From Oscillospiraceae bacterium (GTDB taxonomy: Bacteria; Bacillota; Clostridia; Oscillospirales; Oscillospiraceae): DNA of 64,000 nt. This document shows positions 51,301 through 57,892 of this stretch, piece by piece; within the stretch, counting starts at the first letter, position 1, and every line of letters starts with the position of its first letter. The position numbers and the translations under genes are program-made. The stretch is taken from NCBI GenBank assembly GCA_017482385.1, contig JAFUNI010000012.1, forward strand, positions 50,380 to 114,379, read 5' to 3'. A model generated the notes under the pieces. It saw only the letters and a program-made list of their open reading frames with translations. It did not search any database and was not told the DNA's origin.

Positions 51301-51686
51301 CCTTGATGTACCACGACGGCGAGGACTGGATCCCGGCTGATGAGGAGCATTATCCTGAGGATGGTTACATCACCGTGATGCTGCCTTACCCCGAGGGTAC
51401 GGACATTGATACCCCCTTCACCGCAGTGCATATGTATGGCAGCGATGCCTTCGGTCTGACTCCCGGCGAGGTCGAGCTGCTTGCACCCGTCAATACCGAT
51501 GAAGGTATTTTGGTTGAGATGACCGGTCTGTCTCCCGTTGCCCTGGCATGGGAAGGCTTGCTGGCTGAAGAGAATCCTCCCACAGGCGATACTGGCGTTG
51601 GCCTGTATATCGGCCTGATGGTAGTCGCTGTTCTGGGTATGGCTGGTACTGTCATGCTCAGCAACAAGAAAAAGCGCAGAGCATAA
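45372..51686 (+). CDS. Giant cell-wall-anchored surface protein 2 (2104 aa)
   Basis: This is a paralogue of the preceding gene: the same signal peptide type (MNKKLISLLVAICLVIGLLPVASIAA), the same N-terminal module, Thr/Pro/Gln stalk (~314-359), a second related module (~360-700), and the same two C-terminal beta-helix-like modules, acidic stalk, C-terminal domain and sortase site NPPTG (2068). It differs by an insert at ~703-1060 with many CxxC pairs (TCTVCE, CGDCG, CEDCG, CDDCG, CDLCG, CEVCG), several in a repeated HTGGTATC..CEVCG..YG unit, which may bind metal. It replaces the twin central modules of protein 1. AAGGAG precedes the ATG. Confidence 0.85.
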   Translation: MNKKLISLLVAICLVIGLLPVASIAADPEPKTAKLAIKQANAANTLEVTEGGEPIYGKSVEFDAYNSIEEPVGKGYDYTTVGVTSADWNFKFEYPTGGQPTLTLKNFRLVLAEENGNPLYTAEKASMGASTVGIISRSQAIDLKVVLQGENVIRTANGVIQADASTTNKFNSLTIEGENGGSLTGSGKAIGIRSRYGVPVTIKNAALNIVSNSTTGTAAPIYVADADITLEDVTLNLANLKTNGPANVHAEGTGNIKITDKLELTSTGAAFNKAPVLAEGWTAVAGDDAASAAAVTDAAVLATKKYVKITYPAPEPSTEATTAPTQTSAPTQTTAPTQTSAPTTATTPATTPTQKTASVKIMGNVTLTVTEGGVAKYAKSASAPAYNAAGAEIGLYWRSVSGTENDWNVKFEYPMGGIPTLTLKDATFDYYDDEGNIMYSKTNGEGKLNYAHSGIFPNSIIPDLKIVLQGTNVIDAGYGIIRASYSATQKFGNVTVVGEPGNSLSGRTRGAAAFSLLAGHDLTLENVNLDVWTTAGGGSCIPLAVDNADLTIIGGKLKVSNTQNCSIYAKGNGNLTIINAEIETSSTFTSATNGAGAIHAGNVLKIANSTINGASSNGVALYGANGVVLNGGTYNLNGAGFAINGATIKINGGVVEATGGSSAFGKVPTISGFVKYDIKAGASKIAATLRETMPDSAKYVYVGPHTHVWGEAEAVTADCAGAGATKRTCTVCEAIEAYVEVAGTGAHNVVVDAAVPATCYLPGLTEGSHCGDCGVVIVEQKTVLPTGHTNLKDAVLSIFSNRYTYDVICEDCGDTVIHKSIIYQSTDHPVDKLNIEDTKKATCTEEGYQEIAITCKNCTENINTHTIILPKNPSAHTKALTAHTAVMPTYESDGNIAYWSCDDCGKYFADAAGTQQLEKDSWILYKLCNHTGGTATCYAKATCDLCGRPYGKFADHTPDADDSDCTTPLLCSVPECRAVITAAMPHTGGTATCIKLAECEVCGTAYGNYAAHKGGTATCIALAKCEVCNADYGSYAAHTPTPDDGNLETPILCSVCNASMGLPAPNGDIIGGTPDIRYGYNNLRLSKYNEPKYLINYSYTTEDTDGVEFTAWKTTPTGANEDNYNLKFYWNAGDPNPTIILRGYKWDQFNEETNKIESTKKDGQYTGNGVTEYPMILLGDLDYDIILTGEDSSIGGQFGIYYTGELSVKSEGNTKLTMNAMTGCFAAWSSSDVSGKGDNLTLDANLDLTTHAYYNATLGSGVISSYAADIIINGGTILCKTGESAKSGIVARESGNIIINGGKVVAHCSLGTSMTTGAIYTPGGKVTINGGMVETASTSTLGIYGAQGIDITGGIVQYYAPYFGMNVGAEANINITGGMVEIISENGAFNKMPVLGADITGYAGDNIRTTSAYDNEKNFKAKYVKIGVNVPAPDPANGPTMPGADPNNPGENPAAPSIEPTASPTAAPGMKLPKAVSISVGGVTMRITKFDTPIYLVNTPVEYQEQSTKQTDPDGNVMKDPDGKEILIEGGLFQGMKPTITTDENNWNAMFVWKSTEGIPTLYLNGLIIDDYNEETGKWRKYDNKPADAAHTTGIATAGGQYMRIVLTGEDSELKTRFGINFKSMLRLESEGDTKLTSWNLSGAIYGAARMPLVVNANMDLHTVSYYNGPISHPLMTANADLTINGGKINITLGGGSMASIIARGGGNVIINGGEISAVGTAGTSPMNGAIQSDEKIIITGGKVSAVAEKAVAMYAKTGIDISGGIVNLTSPYYALSAGRKEAMATVNITGGTVTLVGQFAVYKTGAVVVVGSDMYAYAGAGKRTAQVYDGTDVKLLDKPWFFATDDESQKIVIEEDDEDWEDEDIFDSTDATTAPTQPGATDATAAPDSTEATTPVETIPEETIPEDEGSDDEYEDDDNYYNVTPNLDITLGLSEDIPDALIEMGFDSVEIIQQTLVDMVWAVDDYSDMFAFFDITLMYHDGEDWIPADEEHYPEDGYITVMLPYPEGTDIDTPFTAVHMYGSDAFGLTPGEVELLAPVNTDEGILVEMTGLSPVALAWEGLLAEENPPTGDTGVGLYIGLMVVAVLGMAGTVMLSNKKKRRA

Positions 51687-51702
51687 TTAACCCCTATATA
51701 AC

Positions 51703-51736
51703 AAAAGGCGAAGGTAGAAATACCTTCGCCTTTTTC
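51703..51736 (+). terminator. Terminator of surface protein 2
   Basis: A 14-bp perfect stem (51703-51716 with 51721-51734), loop GAAA, is followed by TC. It shares its core with the terminator at 45147. Confidence 0.92.
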
Positions 51737-51746
51737 TTGGGGATTT

Positions 51747-51777
51747 GTAGGGGTGGGACGGGAAACCCGTCCCCTAC
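51747..51777. repeat. GTAGGGG-type palindromic repeat, copy 3
   Basis: The ends are GTAGGGG (51747-51753) and CCCCTAC (51771-51777), with an internal GACGGG/CCCGTC palindrome. It is the shortest of three copies in the window. Confidence 0.75.
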
Positions 51778-51811
51778 GATTAAAAGGCAGGTGCGATGCA
51801 CCTGCCTTCTT

Positions 51812-52324
51812 TTAATATTCACCTAACCATCGGGGGGCGGTTACCCAAATTGCTTCGCCTGCTGCCAGGCTCTTGGGCACATCCAAGACTCGCTGGTTTT
51901 TACTGCCCCGGAATGGGGTTTCCAGGCTTCTCTCAGCCAGGATAAAGGGTCCGTCAATGAGGACGTCCAGCTGTTCCAGCAGGGCTCTCTGGGCGGCTGT
52001 GCCGCTGAGAAGCTGCTCAAAGGTGTAGCCGGAATAAGAGGCTATCTCGTAACCTTTTTCCTTCAGAGCCTTGGCCAATTCCAGGAAGCCTTCCGCCTGG
52101 GCGAAGGGCTCGCCGCCGGAGAAGGTCACGCCCCGGCATAGAGGATTGGACACCACAATATCTACCAGTGCCTCGGTTTCCATTGGCGTGCCGCCCTCAA
52201 AGGGCCAGGTCTCCGGGTTGTGACAGCCCGGGCAGTGATGGGGACAGCCCTGGCAAAAGAACGTGGTTCGAATGCCGGGGCCATCTACGATACTGTCGGC
52301 TTGAATTCCGCTTAACTTAAGCAT
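51812..52324 (-). CDS. nrdG: Anaerobic ribonucleotide reductase activating protein
   Basis: The 170-aa radical SAM enzyme has the cluster motif C27-PHH-C31-PG-C34, the family's DGPGIRTTFFCQGCP start, and FSGGEPFAQAE. It uses S-adenosylmethionine to create the glycyl radical on NrdD. Its ATG overlaps the end of the small glycyl-radical-domain gene by 8 bp, so translation is coupled. This tight coupling places activase and target domain at equal supply. Confidence 0.93.
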   Translation of the reverse strand: MLKLSGIQADSIVDGPGIRTTFFCQGCPHHCPGCHNPETWPFEGGTPMETEALVDIVVSNPLCRGVTFSGGEPFAQAEGFLELAKALKEKGYEIASYSGYTFEQLLSGTAAQRALLEQLDVLIDGPFILAERSLETPFRGSKNQRVLDVPKSLAAGEAIWVTAPRWLGEY

Positions 52325-52478
52325 TCTTATTCAGGCTGTGCTTGACACGGTCACGCTCTTCAGCGCGCTTTGCGTCGTTCCACTTGTCCATAGTGCCCAC
52401 CAGGTAACCGGTGATGCGGCGAATGCGCTCAAAGCCAACGCCCTGGCCCATCTTTTCATTTGTGCTCTTGATAGTCAT
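52317..52478 (-). CDS. Stand-alone glycyl radical domain of anaerobic ribonucleotide reductase
   Basis: This 53-aa protein contains FERIRRITGYLVGTMDKWNDA, then KRAEERDRVKH. The segment I-T-G-Y-L (Gly24) corresponds to the C-terminal glycyl radical loop of class III NrdD. The large NrdD encoded just upstream (52538-54820) lacks this end. I choose the ATG at 52478, with AAGGAGG and an 8-bp spacer; the frame is open to 52514 and a nearer ATG is too close to that site. The gene is 59 bp from nrdD and overlaps nrdG. Confidence 0.8.
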   Translation of the reverse strand: MTIKSTNEKMGQGVGFERIRRITGYLVGTMDKWNDAKRAEERDRVKHSLNKNA

Positions 52479-52537
52479 AGTCATTTCCTCCTTTTGGAAT
52501 GTGGGGGGCGGCATTTGCCGCCCCGGCAGATTGTATC

Positions 52538-54820
52538 TTATTCAATACCCTGGAATGCGGGCATCTTGGGGTACTTTCTTCTCAATTCTTCAATGCGCTC
52601 GAAGGGGATCTCCTCACCCTCGCGACGGCCGCAGCGGGGACATACATCGCCGATGATGCCAACGTAGCCACAGACGGGGTCGCGGTCAACAGGGTGGTTG
52701 ATAGAGCCGTAGCCGATGCCGAAGTCGTGCATGCAGCGGACCACGGACTCAAAGGCTTCCACATTCCGGGCGGTGTCGCCGTCCAGCTCCACATAGCTGA
52801 TGTGGCCTGCGTTACACAGGGCATGGTAGGGAGCTTCCAGGCGGATCTTGTCGTAAGCGGAGATGGGATACCATACGGGGATATGGAAGGAGTTGGTGTA
52901 GTACTCTCTGTCGGTGATACCGGGGATCTTGCCGTAGCGCTTCTGGTCCATGCGGATGAAGCGGCCGGACAGGCCTTCTGCGGGCGTACCCAGCAGGGAG
53001 AAGTTCATCTTCAGCTCCTGGGACTTGTCATCACAGAACTTGCGCATAAAGCCAAGGATTGCCTTACCCTTTTCCTGCATCTCCTCGGATTCACCATGGT
53101 GGTGACCGTAGAGGGCGGTGAGGGTCTCGGCCAGGCCGATGAAGCCAATGGACAGGGTGCCGTGCTTCAGCACTTCCCGCAGGTCGTCATTGACGGACAG
53201 CTTGTCGGAGTCCAGCCATACGCCCTGACCCATCAGGAACGGATAGTTGTAGATGTGCTTGCTGGCCTGGATCTCAAAGCGGTCCAACAGCTGCTGGGCA
53301 ACCAGCTCCAGCATAGCCTGCAATTTTTCGTAGAATACCTTCTCGTCGCCCTTGGCTTCGATAGCCAAACGGGGCAGGTTGATGGAGGTGAAGGACAGGT
53401 TGCCGCGGGAGTAAGCGATCTCACGGGTGGGATCGTACACATTACCCATAACACGGGTACGGCAGCCCATGGTAGCGACCTCGGTCTCGGGACGGCCGGG
53501 CACATAGTACTGCAGGTTGAAGGGTGCGTCCAGGAAGGTGTAGTTGGGGAACAGGCGCTTTGCGCTGACCTGGCAGGAGAGTCTGAACAGATCGTAGTTG
53601 GGGTCGCCCTCGTTGTAGTTGACACCTTCCTTGACCTTGAAGATATGGATGGGGAAGATGCAGGTCTCGCCGTGGCCCATACCGGCATCCAAAGCCAGCA
53701 GGATGTTCTTGATGACCATACGGCCCTCGGGTGTGGTATCTGTACCGTAGTTGATGGAGGAGAAGGGGGTCTGAGCACCGGCGCGGGAGTGCATGGTGTT
53801 CAGATTGTGCACGAAGCCCTCCATAGCCTGCTGGGTGTCCCGGTCGGTCTTCTTATAGGCCCGCTCGGATGCCCGCTTCACCAGCTTTTCAGCGGTATCC
53901 TTGTCGATCTTAAAGGCCTTGACCAAACCCTCTGCAACGGCAGCAATATAAGTGGCGCTGCTGCAGAGCTTGGCAACTTCACCGGTGGTCTTCTCTGCGT
54001 CGGCAATGACGGCAGAAACGGTGTATTCGGCATCTTCCAAGTCCAGATAGTCTTCCACAGCATCCCGCAGGCGACGGGCAAAGGCCTTCTTGTAGGTCTT
54101 TGCAACGCCCTCGCCCATACCGTAGTCGAAGTTGGGGATGGACTGGCCGCCGTGCTGGTCGTTCTGATTGGACTGCAGGGCGATGGCAGCCAAAGCGGCA
54201 TAGCTCTGGATGCTCTGAGGCTCACGGAGGAAGCCGTGGCCGGTGGAGAAGCCGTCCTTGAACAGCTTGATGATGTCGGTCTGGCAGCAGGTGGTGGTCA
54301 GGCTGTAGAAGTCAAAGTCGTGGATGTGGATGTCACCGTCCCGGTAGGCCTTGGCGTGCTCGGGGCGGAGCAGGTACATCTCGTTGTAGGCCTTGGCGCC
54401 GGCTGCGCCGATCTGGAGCATGGAGCCCATAGCGGTGTTGCCGTCGATGTTGGCGTTGTCGCGCTTCATATCGCTGATACGGGCATCGATGTTGGTGATC
54501 TCATCGATGGTCTTCATCAGCTTGGTGTTGGCCTCACGGGCGCGGGTGCGGTTGGCGCGGTACAGGATGTACGCCTTGGCGGCGGCGTTGAAGCCGTGGT
54601 TCATCAGCTGCTGCTCAACAGCATCCTGCACAGCTTCGATGTTGGGGGCCTGATCGCTGAACTTGCCTTCCAGCTCCCGCTGCACATCGTTGGCTACACG
54701 GGCCGCATCCATGGCATTGCCGTCACCGGAGGCCTCCAGGGCCTTCAAAATTGCGGCTGCGATCTTATTCTGATCGTAGAGGACGATACGGCCGTCCCGC
54801 TTGATAATTGACTGAATCAT
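52538..54820 (-). CDS. nrdD: Anaerobic ribonucleoside-triphosphate reductase, large part without glycyl radical tail
   Basis: The 760-aa protein starts with an ATP-cone (MIQSIIKRDGRIVLYDQNKIAAAIL) and has the NrdD core: HIHDFDFYSLTTTCCQTDI, GGQSIPNFDYGM, NLNTMHSRAGAQTPFSSINYGTD, and a C-terminal CGYVGIIGDVCPRCG metal site. It then ends FERIEELRRKYPKMPAFQGIE, where family members continue into the R-x-T-G-Y-L glycyl radical loop. That loop is in the next small gene, so the reductase appears split. It converts ribonucleotides to deoxyribonucleotides without oxygen. AAGGA precedes the ATG, and two NrdR-box-like sites lie upstream. Confidence 0.9.
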   Translation of the reverse strand: MIQSIIKRDGRIVLYDQNKIAAAILKALEASGDGNAMDAARVANDVQRELEGKFSDQAPNIEAVQDAVEQQLMNHGFNAAAKAYILYRANRTRAREANTKLMKTIDEITNIDARISDMKRDNANIDGNTAMGSMLQIGAAGAKAYNEMYLLRPEHAKAYRDGDIHIHDFDFYSLTTTCCQTDIIKLFKDGFSTGHGFLREPQSIQSYAALAAIALQSNQNDQHGGQSIPNFDYGMGEGVAKTYKKAFARRLRDAVEDYLDLEDAEYTVSAVIADAEKTTGEVAKLCSSATYIAAVAEGLVKAFKIDKDTAEKLVKRASERAYKKTDRDTQQAMEGFVHNLNTMHSRAGAQTPFSSINYGTDTTPEGRMVIKNILLALDAGMGHGETCIFPIHIFKVKEGVNYNEGDPNYDLFRLSCQVSAKRLFPNYTFLDAPFNLQYYVPGRPETEVATMGCRTRVMGNVYDPTREIAYSRGNLSFTSINLPRLAIEAKGDEKVFYEKLQAMLELVAQQLLDRFEIQASKHIYNYPFLMGQGVWLDSDKLSVNDDLREVLKHGTLSIGFIGLAETLTALYGHHHGESEEMQEKGKAILGFMRKFCDDKSQELKMNFSLLGTPAEGLSGRFIRMDQKRYGKIPGITDREYYTNSFHIPVWYPISAYDKIRLEAPYHALCNAGHISYVELDGDTARNVEAFESVVRCMHDFGIGYGSINHPVDRDPVCGYVGIIGDVCPRCGRREGEEIPFERIEELRRKYPKMPAFQGIE

Positions 54821-54851
54821 TTTCTCTCTGTCCTTTCTTTCAAAATCGCAA

Positions 54852-54900
54852 ACACAATATATTGTGTTTTACGAAAGCGTGTCTATACAATATATTGCCA
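54852..54900 (-). promoter_or_regulatory. Two NrdR-box-like operators upstream of nrdD
   Basis: ACACAATATATTGTGT (54852-54867) is a perfect 16-bp palindrome. ATACAATATATTGCCA (54885-54900) shares its core. The centres are 33 bp apart, about three helical turns, as is usual for paired NrdR boxes. NrdR is known to repress ribonucleotide reductase genes. Confidence 0.8.
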
Positions 54901-54920
54901 CAAATGGGAGCGAAAGTCAA
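54892..54920 (-). promoter_or_regulatory. Promoter of the nrdD operon
   Basis: On the minus strand TTGACT (54920-54915) is followed 17 bp later by CAATAT (54897-54892), which lies inside the distal NrdR-like box. The -10 is imperfect. Confidence 0.55.
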
Positions 54921-54966
54921 CCCTTATTTTGACGTTTTTTGCGGTTTGTGAAAACCGTACAAAAAT

Positions 54967-54993
54967 CCCCCACCGGGAATGCGCCGGTGGGGG
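54967..54993 (-). terminator. Terminator of ftsH
   Basis: A 10-bp GC-rich stem (54967-54976 with 54984-54993) is followed on the minus strand by ATTTTTG. Confidence 0.85.
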
Positions 54994-55003
54994 TGGTGTG
55001 CAA

Positions 55004-56875
55004 TTATTCCTTAGGAATATCAGTGGTTTCTGCATTGTCAGCATTCACAAAAGCCATCAGCTCGTCGCCGGTGATGGTCTCCTTTGCCAGCAAATGCTCG
55101 GAAATTTCGTCCAGCAAAGCGCGGTTTGTGGAAAGAATATTCTTGGCATCGTTGTAGCAGCTGCTCAAGATGTTCTGCACTTCCTTGTCTACCAAAGAAG
55201 ATGTCTCGTCGGAGCAATCCAGGTAAGCCTGTCCCTCCAGATACTGATGGTTGACAGAGGCCGGGGCCATCAGACCCAAAGCATCGCTCATGCCGTACAG
55301 GGAAACCATCTTTTTGGCGAGGTCGGTGGCCCGCTGGATATCGTTGGACGCGCCGGTGGTCTTTACACCGAATACCAGTTCCTCGGCAGCCCGACCGCCC
55401 ACCAAGGTCCGCAGCTCGGTAAGCAGCTCCTGGGAGGTTTGCAGATACTTTTCTTCCTCAGGCATCTGCATGGTGTAGCCCAGTGCGCCGGAGGTGTGGG
55501 GGACGATGGTGATCTTGGAAACGGGCTGAGAATGCTTTTCCAAAGCGGCCACCAGTGCGTGACCTACTTCGTGATAAGCAACGATCCGCTTTTCCGTATC
55601 GGTGAGGACGGTGTTTTTCTTTTCCGTGCCGGCAATGACGGTCTCAAAGGACACCAACAGGTCCTCCTGGGTCACAGCCTTGCGGCCTTTCCGCACTGCC
55701 CGCAGGGCAGCCTCGTTTACGAGGTTTGCCAAATCTGCGCCAACAGCGCCGGCGGTAGCCTGGGCGATCTTCTTAAGGTCTACATCTTCGGCCAGCTTGA
55801 TTTTCCGGGTGTGGACCTTCAAGGTGTCTAATCTGCCCTGCAGGTTGGGGCGGTCCACAATGATCTGCCGGTCAAAACGGCCGGCCCGGAGCAGAGCCTT
55901 GTCCAGGATCTCCGGACGGTTGGTGGCGGCCAAGCAGACGATACCCTTGGAGGAATCGAAACCGTCGATCTCGCCCAACAGCTGGTTGAGGGTCTGTTCC
56001 TGCTCGGAATTGTTGCCGTAGCGGGAGTCACGGGAGCGGCCCACCGCATCAATTTCGTCAATGAAAATGATACAGGGAGCGACCTTTGCCGCCTGGTTGA
56101 ACAGGTCACGGACACGGCTTGCGCCCACACCTACGAACATCTCCACAAAGTCAGAGCCGGAGATGGAGAAGAAAGGCACATTGGCCTCACCTGCCACAGC
56201 CTTGGCAAGGAGGGTCTTACCGGTACCGGGGGAGCCCACAAGCAGAGCGCCCTTGGGCAGTTTTGCGCCGATCTCGGTATATTTGCCCGGGTTGTGGAGA
56301 AAATCGATGATCTCCTGCAAAGATTCCTTGGCCTCATCCTGGCCGGCTACATCCTTAAAGGTGACACCGGTCTGCTTTTCCATATAAACCTTGGCCTTGC
56401 TTGCGCCCATATTGCCCATCATACCGCCGCCCATCTTCTTGGAAAGCAGCATCATAACGCCAAAGAGGGCACCGAACATTATAATATAGTAGAGGATCAT
56501 CATGATCGTGGAATTGTCTTCCACAATTTCCACATTCACTTCGGTGCCGGGAGCATCCAGCTTTTCAGCCAGCTCCAAAATATCACCGTAGGGCAGGCCG
56601 GTGTAGCAGGCCTTCTGCTGCCGGGCGGGCTTGGCGGCCTGGTCCTTGGTCAGATAGATCACCCGGTCGTGGCGGATCTCTACCTCAGATAGATTGCCGG
56701 CTTCCACCTCAGCCATAAATTCTGTGAAGGTGGTTTGGGTGTACTGGCCGTTTACCATCGCATTGTATACCGTGCTGATCAGCAGCACGATGGCAGCAGT
56801 GACGATCAGCAGTACCCATATTTTGGGTTTCTTTCCCTCCGGTTTCTTGGGAGGTTGCTTGTTGTTATTATCCAT
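55004..56875 (-). CDS. ftsH: ATP-dependent zinc metalloprotease FtsH
   Basis: The 623-aa membrane-anchored AAA+ protease degrades misfolded membrane and regulatory proteins. There are two membrane spans (residues ~19-38 and ~125-143) flanking a small extracytoplasmic domain. The AAA module has Walker A GSPGTGKT (~214), Walker B IIFIDEID, and the second region of homology [17 protein letters not shown]. The protease has the zinc motif HEVGH (~434) and a downstream aspartate in [16 protein letters not shown] precedes the ATG. It is divergent from rlmB. Confidence 0.95.
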   Translation of the reverse strand: MDNNNKQPPKKPEGKKPKIWVLLIVTAAIVLLISTVYNAMVNGQYTQTTFTEFMAEVEAGNLSEVEIRHDRVIYLTKDQAAKPARQQKACYTGLPYGDILELAEKLDAPGTEVNVEIVEDNSTIMMILYYIIMFGALFGVMMLLSKKMGGGMMGNMGASKAKVYMEKQTGVTFKDVAGQDEAKESLQEIIDFLHNPGKYTEIGAKLPKGALLVGSPGTGKTLLAKAVAGEANVPFFSISGSDFVEMFVGVGASRVRDLFNQAAKVAPCIIFIDEIDAVGRSRDSRYGNNSEQEQTLNQLLGEIDGFDSSKGIVCLAATNRPEILDKALLRAGRFDRQIIVDRPNLQGRLDTLKVHTRKIKLAEDVDLKKIAQATAGAVGADLANLVNEAALRAVRKGRKAVTQEDLLVSFETVIAGTEKKNTVLTDTEKRIVAYHEVGHALVAALEKHSQPVSKITIVPHTSGALGYTMQMPEEEKYLQTSQELLTELRTLVGGRAAEELVFGVKTTGASNDIQRATDLAKKMVSLYGMSDALGLMAPASVNHQYLEGQAYLDCSDETSSLVDKEVQNILSSCYNDAKNILSTNRALLDEISEHLLAKETITGDELMAFVNADNAETTDIPKE

Positions 56876-57009
56876 TATGAGCCTCCTTATGGGCTTGTTT
56901 TATATATTGTGTGTTTATCATAGCACATATTCGCCTTGCCTGCAACGGCTCTGCGGAAAAGTCCGGTAAACTTTCTGTAAATTTCCGGGGAGGATCTGAA
57001 AATTTGCAG

Positions 57010-57038
57010 TTGTGCAGGTTGTGAAAATCTGTTATAAT
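57010..57038 (+). promoter_or_regulatory. Promoter of the rlmB operon
   Basis: TTGTGC (57010-57015) and TATAAT (57033-57038) are 17 bp apart, 42 bp before the start codon. Confidence 0.7.
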
Positions 57039-57079
57039 ATAATGTAGTGTAACCTTTTTTAGGAAAGGATGGAATATCT

Positions 57080-57892
57080 ATGCGACCGGAAAAAGATAAT
57101 TTTCGCCGTGGCAACCGTCCCATGCGACGGGAAGAGCCCCGGGAGCAGGAAGAAAACGAAAATCAGCTGGAGGGCCGTAACGCACTGACCGAAGCCTTGC
57201 GCAGCGGCAGAACCATCGACAAGGTGTTCATCGCATCCGGTGACACGGACCGGGCGCTGCAGTACTTAGCTGCCCAGGCCAAGGAGGCCGGTGCGGTGGT
57301 AGTGCCTGTGGACAGACGGAAGCTGGACCAGATGAGCACCACCCATTCCCACCAGGGCGTGATCGCTGTGGCGGCGGCCCGGGAGTATTTTTCCATTGAC
57401 GATATTTTGCAGGAGGCAGAGAACAGGGGAGAAGCACCCCTTATTGTCATCTGCGATGAGCTGTCCGACCCCCATAATTTGGGTGCGATCATTCGTTCTG
57501 CCGAATGCGCCGGTGCTCACGGTGTGATCATCCCCAAGCGCCGCAGCGTAGGTCTGACCGCAACTGTTGCCAAGGCATCTGCCGGCGGTATCGAGTATAT
57601 GAAGGTTTGCAAGGTCGGCAATATTAACAATGCCATTGCCGAGCTGAAGGAAAAGGGTGTTTGGATCTTCGGTACGGCGGCAGAAGGCTCTGTGCCTATG
57701 TACCAGGCAGACCTGACCGGCCCTGCGGCCATTGTCATCGGCAATGAGGGCGACGGTATGAGCCAGCTTGTACGGAAAAACTGCGATATGCTGGTGCATA
57801 TCCCTATGAAGGGCAGAATCACTTCTTTAAACGCATCGGCCGCCGCATCTATTTTGCTGTATGAGGCGGTACGGCAAAGGAGGTTTGTATGA
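57080..57892 (+). CDS. rlmB: 23S rRNA (guanosine-2'-O)-methyltransferase, TrmH/SpoU family
   Basis: The 270-aa SPOUT enzyme has an N-terminal substrate-binding domain (EGRNALTEALRSGRTIDKVF) and a C-terminal trefoil-knot methyltransferase domain. Motifs are ELSDPHNLGAIIRSAECAGAHGVIIP, IVIGNEGDGMSQLV and IPMKGRITSLNASAAASILLYE. The first ~30 residues are charged and low complexity. By family it methylates G2251 of 23S rRNA, though related enzymes target tRNA. It overlaps the next gene by four bases (ATGA). Confidence 0.9.
   Translation: MRPEKDNFRRGNRPMRREEPREQEENENQLEGRNALTEALRSGRTIDKVFIASGDTDRALQYLAAQAKEAGAVVVPVDRRKLDQMSTTHSHQGVIAVAAAREYFSIDDILQEAENRGEAPLIVICDELSDPHNLGAIIRSAECAGAHGVIIPKRRSVGLTATVAKASAGGIEYMKVCKVGNINNAIAELKEKGVWIFGTAAEGSVPMYQADLTGPAAIVIGNEGDGMSQLVRKNCDMLVHIPMKGRITSLNASAAASILLYEAVRQRRFV

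Noticed and set aside
52317-52560. The nrdD split as a frameshift or sequencing error
   Set aside because: FERI is present in both the end of NrdD and the small gene, a stop, a ribosome binding site and an ATG separate them, and the NrdD tail after FERI is a normal-looking sequence. A one- or two-base error would not give this.
52499-54811. A 770-codon plus-strand frame opposite nrdD
   Set aside because: It is the complement of NrdD, with no domain or ribosome binding site.
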